The notes under the pieces: model-generated
Told to the model about the DNA's origin: nothing
What the model saw: only the letters and a program-made list of their open reading frames with translations
The model's database searches: none
Source of the DNA: Branchinecta lynchi
Lineage: Eukaryota > Arthropoda > Branchiopoda > Anostraca > Branchinectidae
DNA length: 64,000 bases
Reading direction: 5' to 3'
Assembly (NCBI GenBank): GCA_023053575.1
Contig: JAKZAP010000010.1
Span: forward strand, 21,016,628-21,080,627
Made by a program: the position numbers and the translations under genes
Shown: piece after piece, positions 1 through 11,176 of the stretch
Position numbering within the stretch: position 1 is the first letter of the stretch
Layout of the letters: each line of letters begins with the position of its first letter

Positions 1-86
1 GTGGCGCGACCAAGAATCGTTGTATCCTTCTTTTGTCCCTAATCCTTTTTAACTCTTCAGAAGAGCCATAAACCTATGGATGGCCT

Positions 87-279
87 CAGGCCCGTATCCA
101 GGAATTATTTTGGACGAGGGGTTGCCTTTTGGGGTGTGTGTGCGCCTGCGGGTCGGACAAAAAATAAAAAAAGACATAGATCAGAGGGAAAACCTGAACC
201 ATACAAATGATTTTTTTGTATCTTTTTTTTTTTTTGGGGGGGGGGGGGGTCAACCCCCGGCCCCCTGGATACAGCCCTG
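87..279 (+). mobile_element. hAT-like MITE, family 1, copy A
   Basis: Non-autonomous DNA transposon of 193 bp. It begins CAGGCCCGTATCCAGGAATT and ends CCCTGGATACAGCCCTG, giving imperfect terminal inverted repeats of about 17 bp. The flanks gatggcct (79-86) and gagggcct (280-287) match at 7 of 8 positions, an 8-bp target-site duplication typical of the hAT superfamily. The interior has the family's AGACATAGATCAGAGGGAAAA block and long G runs just inside the termini. No transposase is encoded; open frames here are low-complexity translations of G/C runs. Confidence 0.8.
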
Positions 280-579
280 GAGGGCCTAGGGTCCACCAAA
301 AGTAAAAGACGACACTGTACTCGACCATTCTGTGTTTGGAATGAAGAGGATTTGAAGGATCAAGAGATCCAGCTATGGTAAGAAAATCGGTGTAAACATA
401 AGTCATTATGTTTCTATACAATGATAAAAGAGTCGTAAGGCGAAGAAATTATTTTAAGGCAGGGTTGTTGTCAGAAGAGCTACACTTTACACAATTACTT
501 TCGAATATAATAAACTGTATTCGAAAAAACTGTTTTTGGTTTATTGGTCACGGTACAAGTCCCTTCTGTAAAGTGCCAT

Positions 580-660
580 CTTTGTATTATTAGGCAAGGT
601 GCTATAACTTCACCTTGCCTAATAATACAAAGTGTGTCACTGGATGACACACATCCAGTG
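580..660. repeat. Two adjacent perfect hairpins
   Basis: Bases 580-601 and 611-632 are exact reverse complements (22-bp arms, 9-nt loop). Immediately after, CACTGGAT (638-645) pairs with ATCCAGTG (653-660). Downstream sequence matches the 3' end of the second hAT MITE family. No coding capacity. It may be a MITE core or fold-back element, or a structured RNA; the sequence alone does not decide. Confidence 0.75.
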
Positions 661-713
661 TGTGTCACTTTTTTCAAGTGTTGGCACTACTGCTTAGTGT
701 TGTTTTGCCTCTG
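661..713 (+). mobile_element. hAT-like MITE family 2, 3' fragment
   Basis: About 53 bp matching the right end of the intact copies at 1040 and 17787: GTGTCACTTTTTTCAAG, a GGCACTACT block, and a terminus like TTGTTTTGCCTCTG. No left terminus or target duplication is recognisable, so this is a truncated relic beside the hairpins at 580-660. Confidence 0.55.
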
Positions 714-1031
714 CGGATGTGATAACCCCAAAAATATAAAGTACTACAAACTTTGGAAGATTGTCATGTCGTGGTTTGAGCCCATACCTATAAATTGTCA
801 CTTACTTTACTTAAAAAGAGCCCAGAGAATGTGTTTCTGAAAAATAATTTTGTATTACTTTGAACAGATCTAAAATACCTCATTTAAGATAGAACTCCGT
901 AAGCGTATGGGATCCATGTTAGCAAAAGAGATTTCCCAAAACTAACATTTTCTCTGTTTATTTAAATACCTCGCAAAAACCCTATTGAAAATAAATAGTT
1001 TCTATTTGACGCTATTTTGAAGAAGGCGTTC
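714..1031. other. Unassigned single-copy sequence
   Basis: AT-rich, with no coding signal, repeat match or splice-bounded exon that I could support. Confidence 0.4.
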
Positions 1032-1039
1032 ACGTAAAT

Positions 1040-1383
1040 CAGAGCAAAATAACACTAGGGAGTAGCGCTAAGACTTGACAAAATTGCCACACACTCGAGT
1101 AGCAGCGATACTAGCACCACTAGCGATAGAGAACGTCCCTGCTGAAACTCATTCAGTCGTTCACCAGCGCTTGCTCTGATTACTTCATAGCAGTAAATGA
1201 TGCAGCCTCCATTGTTTCCATTGTCTGCAGATCGCACCTGTGCTTCACTAGAAATTTCTAAGCCCTCAAATTTGTCTAGCTTTCAACGACACAAGCGTAG
1301 TGGGCGGCGCTACGAGTATGGCCGGTTTGGGGAGAATGGAAAGCATAGGTCTTGGCGCTACTTCCTAGTGTTTTCTTGCTATG
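1040..1383 (+). mobile_element. hAT-like MITE family 2, intact copy
   Basis: A 344-bp element starting CAGAGCAAAATAACACTAGG and ending with the inverted equivalent CCTAGTGTTTTCTTGCTATG. It is bounded by a perfect 8-bp target duplication, acgtaaat (1032-1039 and 1384-1391). The terminal inverted repeats run about 30 bp and include GGAGTAGCGC/GCGCTACTTCC. The 8-bp duplication and CAGAG terminus indicate hAT. The interior shows no transposase. Related copies lie at 10528, 10862, 17787, 47721 and 58628. Confidence 0.85.
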
Positions 1384-2246
1384 ACGTAAATTTAACACTA
1401 TAATCGGGTTGACATACCTGATTTCATTTACTGCTGAATTAGTTTCTTTTTATATATTTTTTCTGCATATCTTTGAGGAAATTACTTGCCCCAAACGATG
1501 AAATAAAAGCCGGAATTTCGATCACATTTTTATGGCACTTGCCTTAGGGCCAAGTGCCATGTACCGATCACTTTTCCGTCGGTCTGTCGGTCGGTCGGTC
1601 AGTCCGGTGATTGCGAGTTAGGGTACTTCCAGATGTGCTAGAACGATGAACCTTGGCAGGCATATTAGTGAACCGACCAAACTGACTTGGAAATAGTCAC
1701 TTGCGCGATCCGACCATGGTGGGGGGAGGAATTGGAGCCGGAATCCGGAATGTAGTGACATGCATTTTCGAACGGGTGATCAGAACTTAATGAAACTTGA
1801 TATTTGGAATTAAGTCATGTCTCAGATGTCCCGTTTAAAGTTCGGACCGAATCCGATGAATATGGGGGGAGGGGCGGGTGTCGGAGGGGGGAACCGGAAA
1901 TCATCTGACACGCTTCGAGTCGAGCGATCGGGATGAAACTTGGTGGGAGGAACAAGCACAAACCCTAGGTACATCATTGAAAGAACCAGACCGAATTCGT
2001 GCATTGTTGGGGGAGTTGGAGGGGGTCCCGGAATTCCGGTGATACGGAGTTAAGTTAATTCCAGGTGGGCTATGAAATTTGGCAGGCAAGTCACGGATCT
2101 GACCAGATCAACCCCGAAACAGTCAGCTTCCCGATCCGACTACCGTGGGGAAGTGGAGGGGGGGGGGGGAATACGAAATCTTGAAGAATTTATAACTTTG
2201 GAACGGGTGATCGGATCTTAAAGTTTAACTGAAAAGCAAACTGTGT

Positions 2247-2358
2247 GTCATTTGACTGAATACACGGAATTATGTGGATTCTGCAAAGGTATTTTTTTGT
2301 TTTGTCATTTGACTGAATACACGGAATTATGTGGATTCCGCAAAGGTATTTTTTTGTT
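2247..2358 (+). repeat. Tandem 57-bp duplication
   Basis: Two near-identical units (2247-2303 and 2304-2358) containing CATTTGACTGAATACACGG and GCAAAGGTATTTTTTTGTT. They lie inside a family B core, directly before the dispersed repeat at 2360, and are non-coding. Confidence 0.8.
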
Positions 2359-2359
2359 A

Positions 2360-2670
2360 GGACGTTGAGAATATCTGCGGCCGTCCCCACAGCATTAATT
2401 CTACTATGATGTGGGAAAGTTTAATCTTAGCACAAACGCGGCTCTTCAGTGGGCAGCGGTGAGACTGGTGAAGATTGCTTAGTGCCTGAACAAAAAAAAA
2501 GAGTCTTTCCCGTAAGAGAGACAACAAAAATACAAGCGCATAGAGGTGCCACAAATCACACGGAAATTCCACTATTTGAAAATCGATCATTCGTGAACAG
2601 CGGAACAACGAAGTAACGCATTTTCAACTGGTTTTCAAGCCAATTTAAGTGAAGAAGTGATGGGTAACTA
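2360..2670 (+). repeat. Dispersed repeat, inverted partner at 16875-17172
   Basis: About 310 bp closely resembling the reverse complement of 16875-17172: both contain ATCTGCGGCCGTCC, GGTGCCACAAATCACAC (or GGTACC...), TCCACTATTTGAAAATCGAT and a GTGATGGGTAAC end. A shorter relative lies near 26340-26460 (GAAGTAACGCATTT). No termini or target duplication could be fixed and the ORFs are not shared, so the element class is unknown. Confidence 0.65.
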
Positions 2671-3975
2671 GGTTGTCCTATCCCAGCCCTTTTCGATTAA
2701 ACTTTAACGAAACTTGATACTTGGAAAGACGTCGTGTCTCCTCGGATGACACATTTAAAGTCTGGACCGGATGCGATAAATGTGTGTGTGGGGGGGGGAG
2801 TCGGAGGGGGGAACCCGAAATCTTGTGACACGCTTAAAGTGGAGCGATTGGGATTAAACTTGGTGGGAAGGACAAGCACAAGAACTAGATAAGTCAGTGA
2901 GGCCGGATCGGGTTTGGGCACTGGGGGGGGGGGTTAGAGGGGGGGAGTCCAGAATTCCAGTTATCGCTAGTTAAGAAATTTCCGGATGTGCTAGGACGAT
3001 GAAACTTGGGTTGAACATTAGAGACTTGACATGATTGGCCTAGAAATAGTCAGTTCCCCGAACCAACCATCGTGGGGGATGGAGGGGGAATGTTGAATCT
3101 TGAGATCATCTTAACGAAACTTGATATTTGGAAAGACCTCGTGTCTCGGATGTCCCGTTTTAAGTCCAGACCGGATCCGATGAATGTGTGGGGGGGGGGG
3201 GGGGAGAGGGGGGATCTTGTGACATGCTTAGAGTGGAGTGATTGGGATGAGACTTGGTGGGAAGGACAAGGACAAGAACTAGATACATCAATGAAAAAAA
3301 CGGACCGGGTTCAGTCACTGTGAGGGGAGTTGGTGGGGGGGCGGATCCGGAATTCCCGGTGACCGCAAACTAAGGTACTTCCAGATGTGCTAGGGCGATG
3401 AAAATTGGCTTGAACATTAGAAATTTGACAAGATTGGCTTAGAGATTGGCTCCGACCATCCCTTAAATTACTAATATTAACCACAAAGTACAAAAAATAC
3501 TTGCAAAGTATACATTTTAACTCAAATTAACTTTTAGAACCCTGAAAGTGCGTTTCTTAACTGAAAAGTAAAAAATAATACTTTAATCAAACGATATATA
3601 TTCACGATTCCCAAGGGTCCATGATTATTTTTGCCTCAAGAAGTTGTGCTTATAAGTGAATTTCTTAAAGTACAAATAATAATTTTGAGCAAAATATACA
3701 TTTCTTTATTTCAATGAGCTTATACTCATTTGGGCTTCAAGAGTGTTCATTACAGATGAATCTCTAACGCCCTTAAAGTGCGCATCATCACGGCCAAATG
3801 CACAGATAATATAGTTGTTACGAACAATACATTCTCGTGATTTCTAAAGACCCGTGACAATTCTTATCTCAAGGGTTTTTCTTACAAATGATCACAAAAA
3901 ACCCACGAATTGACGAATTCCTTCCTTTATCCTCCGATCCAGCCTCTCAAGTGCCATATGATCTTCCAGCTCTTG

Positions 3976-4441
3976 TTCTTTAAGGACCGGTTTCAGTTGG
4001 TTGTTAATTGGGTTTTAGTCAAATTTTAATTAATTTAATTAACTGGTTTAACTAAAGTATATATCGACTCGGATCATAGAACCTTCGGTTTCGTGACGTA
4101 AAGTTAACTGGTATTATTTCTGTGATTGTAAGACCTGCAGGACACAGGCAGACTTTCAGAACGTCTCTTTTTTTTCCTTCTTTGTTGAAAATTTGTAGCC
4201 GTGTTTAGGGGACCCAATTACACACTTACATGATCTGAATAAGTCACAGGACAAGAGTGTTGATCAAGAAGTTGAAGACATTTCTCTTCCGAGTTCTGGA
4301 TCCCAGGAAAACTTTGGTGTTGTCAATTTGGGCCAAAAGCTGAACCGGTGTAAGTCATTTCAATGTTGGAAACAGTTCCGAGCAGCAATCTAGACACAAA
4401 TAGCCTAGGCTACCTAAGTTCGCGCGTTTATTCCCGACTTG
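3976..4441. other. Unassigned sequence between two elements
   Basis: AT-rich spacer between the 3' end of family B and the 5' end of family A. I found no ORF, splice-bounded exon or repeat match to support. Confidence 0.4.
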
Positions 4442-5709
4442 TTTTTGGGATCCCAAAACGTAAGTGGAGGGATACCTATGACATCGCAAAAGTTGTCCGT
4501 CTGTCCGTCCGTCCGTCCGTCCGTCCGTCTGTCCGTCCGTCTGTAAGCACGATAACTCTCGAAAGGAATGAGATATTTTGATGAAACTTGGTGTGAGGGT
4601 TCGTTGGGTCGTCGGACCAGTCAAGTTCGTAGATGGGCTTTGTAGCTCTACATTTAGGGGTGGGGGAGGGGATTCAAATTAAGGGACAAACAAAATATTT
4701 TGAAACAGCTAATGTGATAGTCGATTATGGGGTAAGAAGACATGCTGAACACGATGGTGAAAACCATTTTGTCAACGGACAAGTAGTTCGCCCGGAATCC
4801 GGCCAAAACCGGAAAGTTTGTTGAAAGTAAAAGTTTTATTTGAAGTTGATTAGATGTTCGATTAAGGGGTAGGAAGACATGCTGAAGACGATGGTCAAAA
4901 TTATTTTCTCGACGGACAAGTATTTCGCCCGGAATCCGGTCCAAACCGGAAAGTTTGTTGAAAGTAAAAGTTTTATTTGAAATTGATTAGATGTTCGATT
5001 TAGGGGTAGGAAGACATGCTGAAGAAGATGGTGAAAACTATTTTCTCGACGGACAAGTATTCCGACCGGAATCCGGCCCAAACCGGAAAGTTTGTCAAAA
5101 TTAAAAGTTTTATTTGGAGTTGATTAGATGTTCGATTTAGGGCAAGAAGACATGCTGAACACTTATGTGAAAACAAGTTTCTACCCGGACATGTAGTTCG
5201 TCTGGAATCCGGCCAAAACCGGAAAACTGTTGGAAGTCAAAGTTTTATTTCTAGTTGATTAGATAAGCGATTTAGGGGTAAGAAGAGATGCTGAGTCCCT
5301 GTGTGACAATCGTATTTTACCCGGACATATAGTTCGACCGGAATTCCGGCTGGAATCGGAAAATTTGTAATAAGCTAACTGGGGAAAGAAGATACCCTGA
5401 TTTCGTCTTTGAGCTTTCTTTTTTCGCCGGACAAGTAGTTCTGGAGTTCGGCCGGAACCGGGAAATTGGCAGAAGTGGCAGGAAGTTTTCGTCATAACAG
5501 ATATGGCTTATAAGGGTAAACACACATGCTGAATCCAAATCTGAACTTGGTTTTCTCAGGTGATTAGCTATTTGGCCTTAATCTGTTTCTGAATTTTAAT
5601 TGTAAAAATGTTCAAAGAGTCTGGCGAAGACTGGATCTGGCTAAGACAAGACCCAGTTGTCTGGATCAAATCTTAGATTTTTGGGATCCCATCGACACCT
5701 TTGGTCTTG
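4442..5709 (+). mobile_element. HINE-like element family A, full-length copy
   Basis: 1.27-kb non-coding element. The 5' end TTTTTGGGATCCCAAAACG holds a perfect TTTTGGGATCCCAAAA palindrome. A GTCCGTCT-type microsatellite follows (about 4494-4545). Then come tandem core units of roughly 120-130 bp, each with TTGATTAGATGTTCGATTTA, AAGACATGCTGA and a CCGGAATCCGGCC block. The 3' end has CAAGACC (5647-5653) pairing with GGTCTTG (5703-5709) around a second GGGATCCC. The small ORFs are frame accidents of the repeat. See the findings for the empty-site evidence. Confidence 0.75.
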
Positions 5710-7130
5710 TTCTCTCAGTTTCTGGTTTTTCTCTCAGTTTCTGGTCCACTGAATCTCGTAAAGATTCGGAAAGGAACATCGGTGCTCTTTGTAAAACTGA
5801 TCCTGCATCTGTTGGTTGAAAAAATTATATTGTACCCAGGAAAAATGAGAAGTGGAGATCTCTGCTAAATTCAGGCTTACTTTTCAATTCATTTTTTCAT
5901 TTTAATTTAATTTAACATTCCTTAAAGGACACGTGAACAATGAAACCATACTTAAACATACAATGGAGAATGCCTTTACACACATGGCCACTGAGAGCAT
6001 TCTTCTCCTGAGCGTGAAGTTTTCAAAATAAGGATGTTCGTTTCTGGAGGTTTGCACATGCAGACTCCAAGACAAAAAGCGCAATTCATTCAAATCTTGT
6101 ACAGCGCTGGCAGGATCCTATTGGAATTTCTTCTAGCTATACATTTGGGCTTAACTGATTAAAATATATTCCAGAGAAGGGTTGATCGGAGATATTTGTT
6201 CATTTCTAAAATGGTTCGGCACTCAAATAAGGACAGATGCAAAATGGAGCAAAAATCATAGCTTGGAAACATTATTTCGTACTTGGATGGGGTTTTCTGC
6301 AGGCAATATTAACGGAAGTCATACAGATAGGGATGATACTTGGTACTGTTCATTCAGGTGTCCTTTAAACAAAACAACAAACAGAACGCTCCCAATAAGG
6401 GCACGACCGTGTCCTGTGCGGGAGTGCACAACTTTTAATCACCTATTACAAACGATGACACACATCTCTCGTCTTAACCTGATTATTTACTTTTCTTTAC
6501 CCCCCCCCCCCCCAACCCAGCCCTCATTCACTAATAATAATAAGAAAATATTTACCTTAAATAAATTTCCAAATAAATATTCCACATTTATTTAACTATC
6601 CAAAAAATAATTTTTCAATCTGTTTTTAAACAAAAGCTGGTTGTCAATAGCGTAATTGGGAAACTTTAAAAGCTGCAGTTTGGTATGCTGATACTCCAAA
6701 AAGTTTATGTTCCTCTGGCAGCTCTAGTCAGTAACTTTCCTGGAGAAATCATGGAACGTCGGATCGTAGGCTAGACAACAATTAATTAACTCAAGTTAAC
6801 TCGCCCGAAAAGTTGGGCTCTTGAGTCCAGAACGTAAAGTCCTAGTTGAAGACAGCCTCAAAAATGCCCTATTTCTATCTAAAACCAACCGTTCCGTGAT
6901 ATGCCAAGTTTCATTTAACCCACGTTTCCAAGATTTCCAAGCCAGAAGTTTTATTAACAGGGATAATACTGCATCTGCAGTGCAGTATTTCCTTCTGGTT
7001 GTTAACAGCAATTTCTTCTGCGTACGGCACAGCGACCTCGGAATTCTGGAACCCATAATACAATCAACATATTTATAAGTTTACATATCACCATGAACAA
7101 ATAACGAGATAGAACTGCTGTCTCCCGATC
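5710..7130. other. Unassigned region, no supported gene
   Basis: Mixed AT-rich sequence. An open frame at 6182-6595 on the plus strand has no recognised family and a low-complexity C run. A possible acceptor (tatattccag, near 6172) precedes it, but no matching donor or conserved protein supports an exon. A C tract lies at 6500-6514. Confidence 0.3.
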
Positions 7131-7480
7131 TCGGTCATACAAACATGCTGAGTCGAGTAAAATGCGGCCAACTCCCGACGCAAACGAGCGGAGGTTACTA
7201 GCTTCAAGCTACATCACGCTCCGTTACCTCTACTAATAGCTATATCGCTGTTAAGTCGCTGAAGAGGAAATCTAGCAGTCAAAGCTGATTGGTCTATGGA
7301 CGCGCTCCAGAGCGGTTCGGCGCGCGGAGTACGCCTCCTGCTAGCCTTCTTCACTTATTTCTTGTGCGATAAGCAACGGGGAAGACGGAACTGACGGAAG
7401 AGGAGTAACGGGTAGCAGCATCAGCTCAAAGCAAGAGTAAATACTTCTGGGTCCGCTCACGCTCAGTTTTGTCGGGGTTT
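7131..7480. promoter_or_regulatory. CpG-rich island, possible promoter
   Basis: Against an AT-rich, CpG-poor background this stretch is rich in GC and CpG (for example around 7305-7340: GCGCTCC, GCGGTTCGGCGCGCGG). It contains an inverted CCAAT box in TGATTGGTCT (7281-7290). It has no repeat signature and no long ORF. Promoter or 5' UTR of a nearby gene is one reading; no TATA box, initiator or downstream coding exon confirms it. Confidence 0.2.
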
Positions 7481-7639
7481 TCATAGTCGCTGCATGTGAC
7501 TTAAGACATAAGTTCCATCTGATTATTTGTTCTTGATATTACGTTGTAGGTGGCTCAGTATCTGGAATGTTTCTTTTGATTTTTATTTTCTTCTTTGATA
7601 ATTCTTTTTGCTTTGTTATATCATAGCAATTTTTGATGC

Positions 7640-8340
7640 CTACAAATTTGGCCCGTCTTGTGTACAAATTTGGCAGGTCTTGTGTGTCGGCCTAAAAAAG
7701 CTGCAGAATGGACCTGGTTTGAACTTCCCAGTCCAGGGCAAGGACAAGCATTGTTAGCACTGCCTCATTATCTCCCTAGGAAATTAGAAGTAATATGGAG
7801 AATTCGGGAAAATCCTCTCGCTGGATTAAGTCGCGGATACCCTTAAATTCCCAAATCCCTTGATTTAAGTGGGTTTTTCCGGGATGCTATGTTAATTAGC
7901 TCGCGAACATACTGAAGTCGTATAAAGTCCTAAAACAAAGCTAGGCAAACAGAGGGAACGATAACTCGTTTGATCCCTTAATCCTCCTCCTTCATTTCCG
8001 TTTATGTCCCTTTTTCCTCAGGGTACTGGAAACAATGGATTTCATAAGATATGGGTGGCTGAACTTAATTACTAGCAGATAAACGAGGAAATCAACGAGT
8101 TCGCCAAGGAATCGAAATGGCTGGTATACACTCGACAGACTAAAGTCGTTAGTTATAAGCATTACAACTAGAGGTTGTTTAAAGTTTAAAGGAGTCAAAT
8201 CGGAAGCATTTACAGCATCTGCTATGTCTAAATCCCCCCTCCCCCTCCACGACTTCAAAACGAGACTGTGGATTGTTATCTCGAAAGCATCTTTCTCTAC
8301 AGTGGATAGCGTTTTGCACTTAGGTTATATTTGGCGTCAC
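7640..8340 (+). other. Unassigned region with a short tandem duplication and ORF
   Basis: ACAAATTTGG...TCTTGTGT occurs twice in tandem (about 22 bp each, 7641-7686). The second unit leads into a 62-codon open frame (7658-7846) with no recognised domain. An acceptor-like CCTTTTTCCTCAG is near 8010, but the downstream frame closes quickly. I see no supported gene. Confidence 0.25.
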
Positions 8341-8392
8341 TTAGGCGTATGGGAGCGAAACGGCACTTAGCGTAGGTTTCTTTTACTTTATT

Positions 8393-9894
8393 TCTGTGGA
8401 ACTTGCCTTCCGGCCAAGTGCGATATATCGATCACTTTTCCGTCGGTCAGTCTGTCAGTCGGTGCGTTGGCCACAAGTTAGGGTACTTCCAGATGTGCTA
8501 GGACGCTGAAACTTGGCAGGCGTATCAGGGACCCGACCAAACTGACTTTGAAATAGTCACTTCTCCTATTCGACCATCGTGGGGGAATAGAGGAGGGAGA
8601 ATCCAGAAAACTGAGACATGCGTAACTTTCGAACGGGTGATCGGATATGAATAAATCTTGGTAAGGGGAAAGAGCACATGCATCAGGTGTGCCGTTTAAC
8701 GTCCGGACCAGACTCGTCAACTGTGGGGGGACTTTGAGGGGGTACCGGAAATATCGTGAAATGCTTAGAGTGGAGGGATCGGGATGAAACTTGGTGGGAA
8801 GAACAAGCACAGATCCTAGATACATTTCTGACATAACCGGATCGGATCCGGGCACTGTGGGGGGGGGGGGGGGGGGGGCTGGGGGATGGAAGGTAGTCCA
8901 GGGTTTCCTGATATTGCGGGTCAAGGTACTTCCAGGTGTGCTAGAACGATGAAACTTGGCAGGCGGATCAGGAACCCGATCAGATTCACTTGACCCAACC
9001 ATCGGGGGGGGGGGGAGAGAAGGGAGGTGAAATCCAGGATCAGGACGGCTATACAGGCATAACTGTCGAACGGGGCATCGAACACAAATGAAACTTAATA
9101 GTTGGAAAGAGTTCGGGTCGCGGATGTCCCATTTCGTGTCCGGACCGGATCCGATAACTCTGGGGGGAAGGATTGGCAGGGGGACTGCAAATCTCGATAC
9201 TGGCTTAGAGTGGGAGGACCGGGATGAAGCTGGGTTAGAAGAACATGGAAAAGTTGTAAATACATTCTTCACAGAAACGGACCGAATGGGCGCAATGTGG
9301 GGGGTGGTAGAGAGCTTGAAGGGTTTTCCAGGAATTCCGGTGATCTTGGGTTAAAGTACTTACAAATGTACTTGGACCATGAAACTCGGCAGGCGTATTC
9401 GACCCGATCAAATTGACTTTTGGTAGCAGTCATCTCCCCGAGTCGGCTATCTTAGGGGGAGTGGAGGGAATTGGAGTCCGGAGCGCCAATGGTATTGCTA
9501 AGTGGACAAATATTTCTAAGAATCTATACATTTAAAAAAAAAACTAAATGTTCTTAAGATCCCCAAAGGGGTGTGTCCCAAGTAATTTACTTCCAAATTC
9601 AGTTCTAACAGCGCAAAATAAAAAAATTAAAAAAATCGAGCGAATGATATACTTTCATGATCCAAGGGCCGATGATATTTGTGTACCAGTGCTTTTGCTT
9701 ACAGAATGGATTTCTGGCTCTCTTAAAATGCGCAATGTAACCGCAAAGCGCATGGCATATTTTGTTAGTGAACTATACATTTTCACGAGTCCAATAGGCA
9801 CAAAACCGTCTGTTCCTCAAGATAGCGCAAATCTTCGCTGAAACCCTTACGTACTACATGTGCTTGCTAGTGCCATACGAGCTTACAGCTCTTG
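8393..9894 (+). mobile_element. HINE-like element family B, copy 2
   Basis: Starts with a decayed hairpin (GGAACTTGCCTTCCGGCCAAGTGC) and a GTCGGTC/GTCT microsatellite (about 8440-8462). The tandem core repeats GATGAAACTTGGCAGGCG and CGAACGGG(TGATCGGA), with G runs at 8857-8877 and 9006-9016. The 3' end is AGTGCCATACGAGC...CAGCTCTTG, then TT. The 264-codon minus frame over 8478-9272 is a proline/serine-rich translation of the core, not a gene. Confidence 0.65.
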
Positions 9895-10029
9895 TTGTAT
9901 GTTGCTGTTGTTAAAAGATTGTCCTTAGCTCTTTTTGGCCGTTTTCTTGGCGGTTAAATCTTTTGAGTAATAATTCTTGTATCTCAAGGACTGCTTGTCG
10001 TAGGGCTTTCAATTATTCACAGTAGACGC

Positions 10030-10260
10030 AGGAGCTAGATCCATAGTCCTAAGTTGCGTTTTTTTGGATGTAGTTTCGGCGTAGTTTCGCTTAAAAGCCG
10101 TTTTATTTGTCCATTCCATTTGCTGTAGTTTCGAACCTGAAACTACGGAGCTCAAACTAAAAACTACCTCGCCGACGTAGTTTGGTGTAGTTTGACTTTT
10201 CGGAAACAAGAACTCAATAAAACGCAAGTAAGACAAAGCAAGAGCCAAACTACAAACTTT
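10030..10260. repeat. Cluster of GTAGTTT motifs in both orientations
   Basis: GTAGTTT or its complement AAACTAC occurs about nine times in roughly 200 bp, first mostly direct, then inverted around 10125-10170, giving a loosely palindromic block. No coding or known-element assignment. Confidence 0.5.
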
Positions 10261-10527
10261 GACGAAACAAAAGTGAATCCAATGAAACGCAACTCTAGTA
10301 TCAACAACTAACTTTTACAAAAAACGTCGCTTGGCCCCTTAATGCGTGAAAGCGACGATAGGTTTTCACAAGGGGAAAAATAGTGAGAGAGTATTTGGAT
10401 ACAAAAAAAAAAAAATCACAGGAGAAATTCGGCAGTATTTATTTCTCTCAATAGTTTGTCTTCAGTATTTATGTCAGTGCTGCCTAACCAGTAAGCTAGA
10501 CTGTGCGATTTGACAGCAGGTGGGAGC

Positions 10528-10831
10528 CAGCGCAAAATAACTCTATATAGAGAGCAATGCAAAGACGTAGGCTATCCTTCCCATGCATAAAAAATGGGCC
10601 TCCGTCGCAGTGCCGCCCTGTTCGTGTGTGCAGTGGCGGACGTAGACAAGTCTAGCAAGGCTAAGATGCGGTGCAAACATCGGGGATCAAATCAGAGCCA
10701 GCGGTCGTTAACGATTGATTGAGTTTCAGTAGGGATGTTCGTGTCCTCTAGCGGAGCTAGTGTCACTGCGATTCGACTGTGTGTCACTTTTTCAAAGTTC
10801 GCGCATTACTATCTAGAGTTATTTTGCTCTG
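10528..10831 (+). mobile_element. hAT-like MITE family 2, diverged copy
   Basis: Begins CAGCGCAAAATAACTC and ends AGAGTTATTTTGCTCTG. The interior matches the partial copy at 58628 (CTATCCTTCCCATGCAT, GCCTCCGTCGCAG, GTGTGTGCAGTGGCGGAC). No clean 8-bp duplication remains. It sits 30 bp upstream of another copy of the same family. Confidence 0.65.
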
Positions 10832-10861
10832 GGAGGCAGCAGAACAAAATAACACAGGAAG

Positions 10862-11123
10862 CAGAGCAAAATAACACTAGGGAGTAGCGGCTTAGGATTT
10901 CTAGGAAAGCGAAGGTGCGGTCTGCACTCACTGTGGAAACAATGGAGGCTGTATAGTTTTTTTGCAATGTTCAGGATATAAAGTTATCAGAGCCAGCGTT
11001 GGTGAACGTCTGAGTGAGTTTCAGTAGGGACGTTCTCTATAGCTAGTGGTGCTAGTATCGCTGCTATTCGAGTGTGTGTAAATTTTGTCGTCTTGGCACT
11101 ACTACCTAGTGTTTTTTGCTATG
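10862..11123 (+). mobile_element. hAT-like MITE family 2, second adjacent copy
   Basis: Starts CAGAGCAAAATAACACTAGG and ends CTAGTGTTTTTTGCTATG, as in the intact copy at 1040. Between 10831 and 10862 a third, short CAGAACAAAATAACAC start is visible, so this cluster is probably the product of insertions into one another or of a local rearrangement. No target duplication is identifiable. Confidence 0.65.
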
Positions 11124-11176
11124 GTTAGGAGTGTATACAGTGGGCCTACTCAAAATATGGTACTCATTGACATAAA

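Larger units (their letters stand above)
1531..3975 (+). mobile_element. HINE-like element family B, copy 1
   Basis: Long non-coding element. The 5' end is a hairpin: ATGGCACTTG (1532-1541) pairs with CAAGTGCCAT (1551-1560). Next comes a short GTCG/GTCT microsatellite (about 1578-1602). The tandem core is degenerate, with recurring blocks such as GATGAAACTTGG, a run of G before GGAG, and ACTTCCAGATGTGCTAGG. The 3' unique part (3485-3975) ends CAAGTGCCATATGATCTTCCAGCTCTTG followed by TT. The core is interrupted by unrelated repeats at 2247-2670. No ORF resembles a protein. The architecture matches Helentron-derived non-autonomous elements, but the assignment is inferred. Confidence 0.65.

Noticed and set aside
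4442..5709. Classical TIR transposon
   Set aside because: GGGATCCC occurs at both ends but is itself a palindrome; beyond it the ends are not inverted repeats, and no target duplication is visible at the copy with an empty site.
6182..6595. Spliced exon of a host gene
   Set aside because: An acceptor-like site exists, but there is no donor and no recognisable protein, and the frame runs through a C tract.
8478..9272. 264-codon minus-strand ORF as a gene
   Set aside because: It lies wholly in the tandem core of family B and is proline/serine-rich because of C runs; related copies are not open in the same frame.
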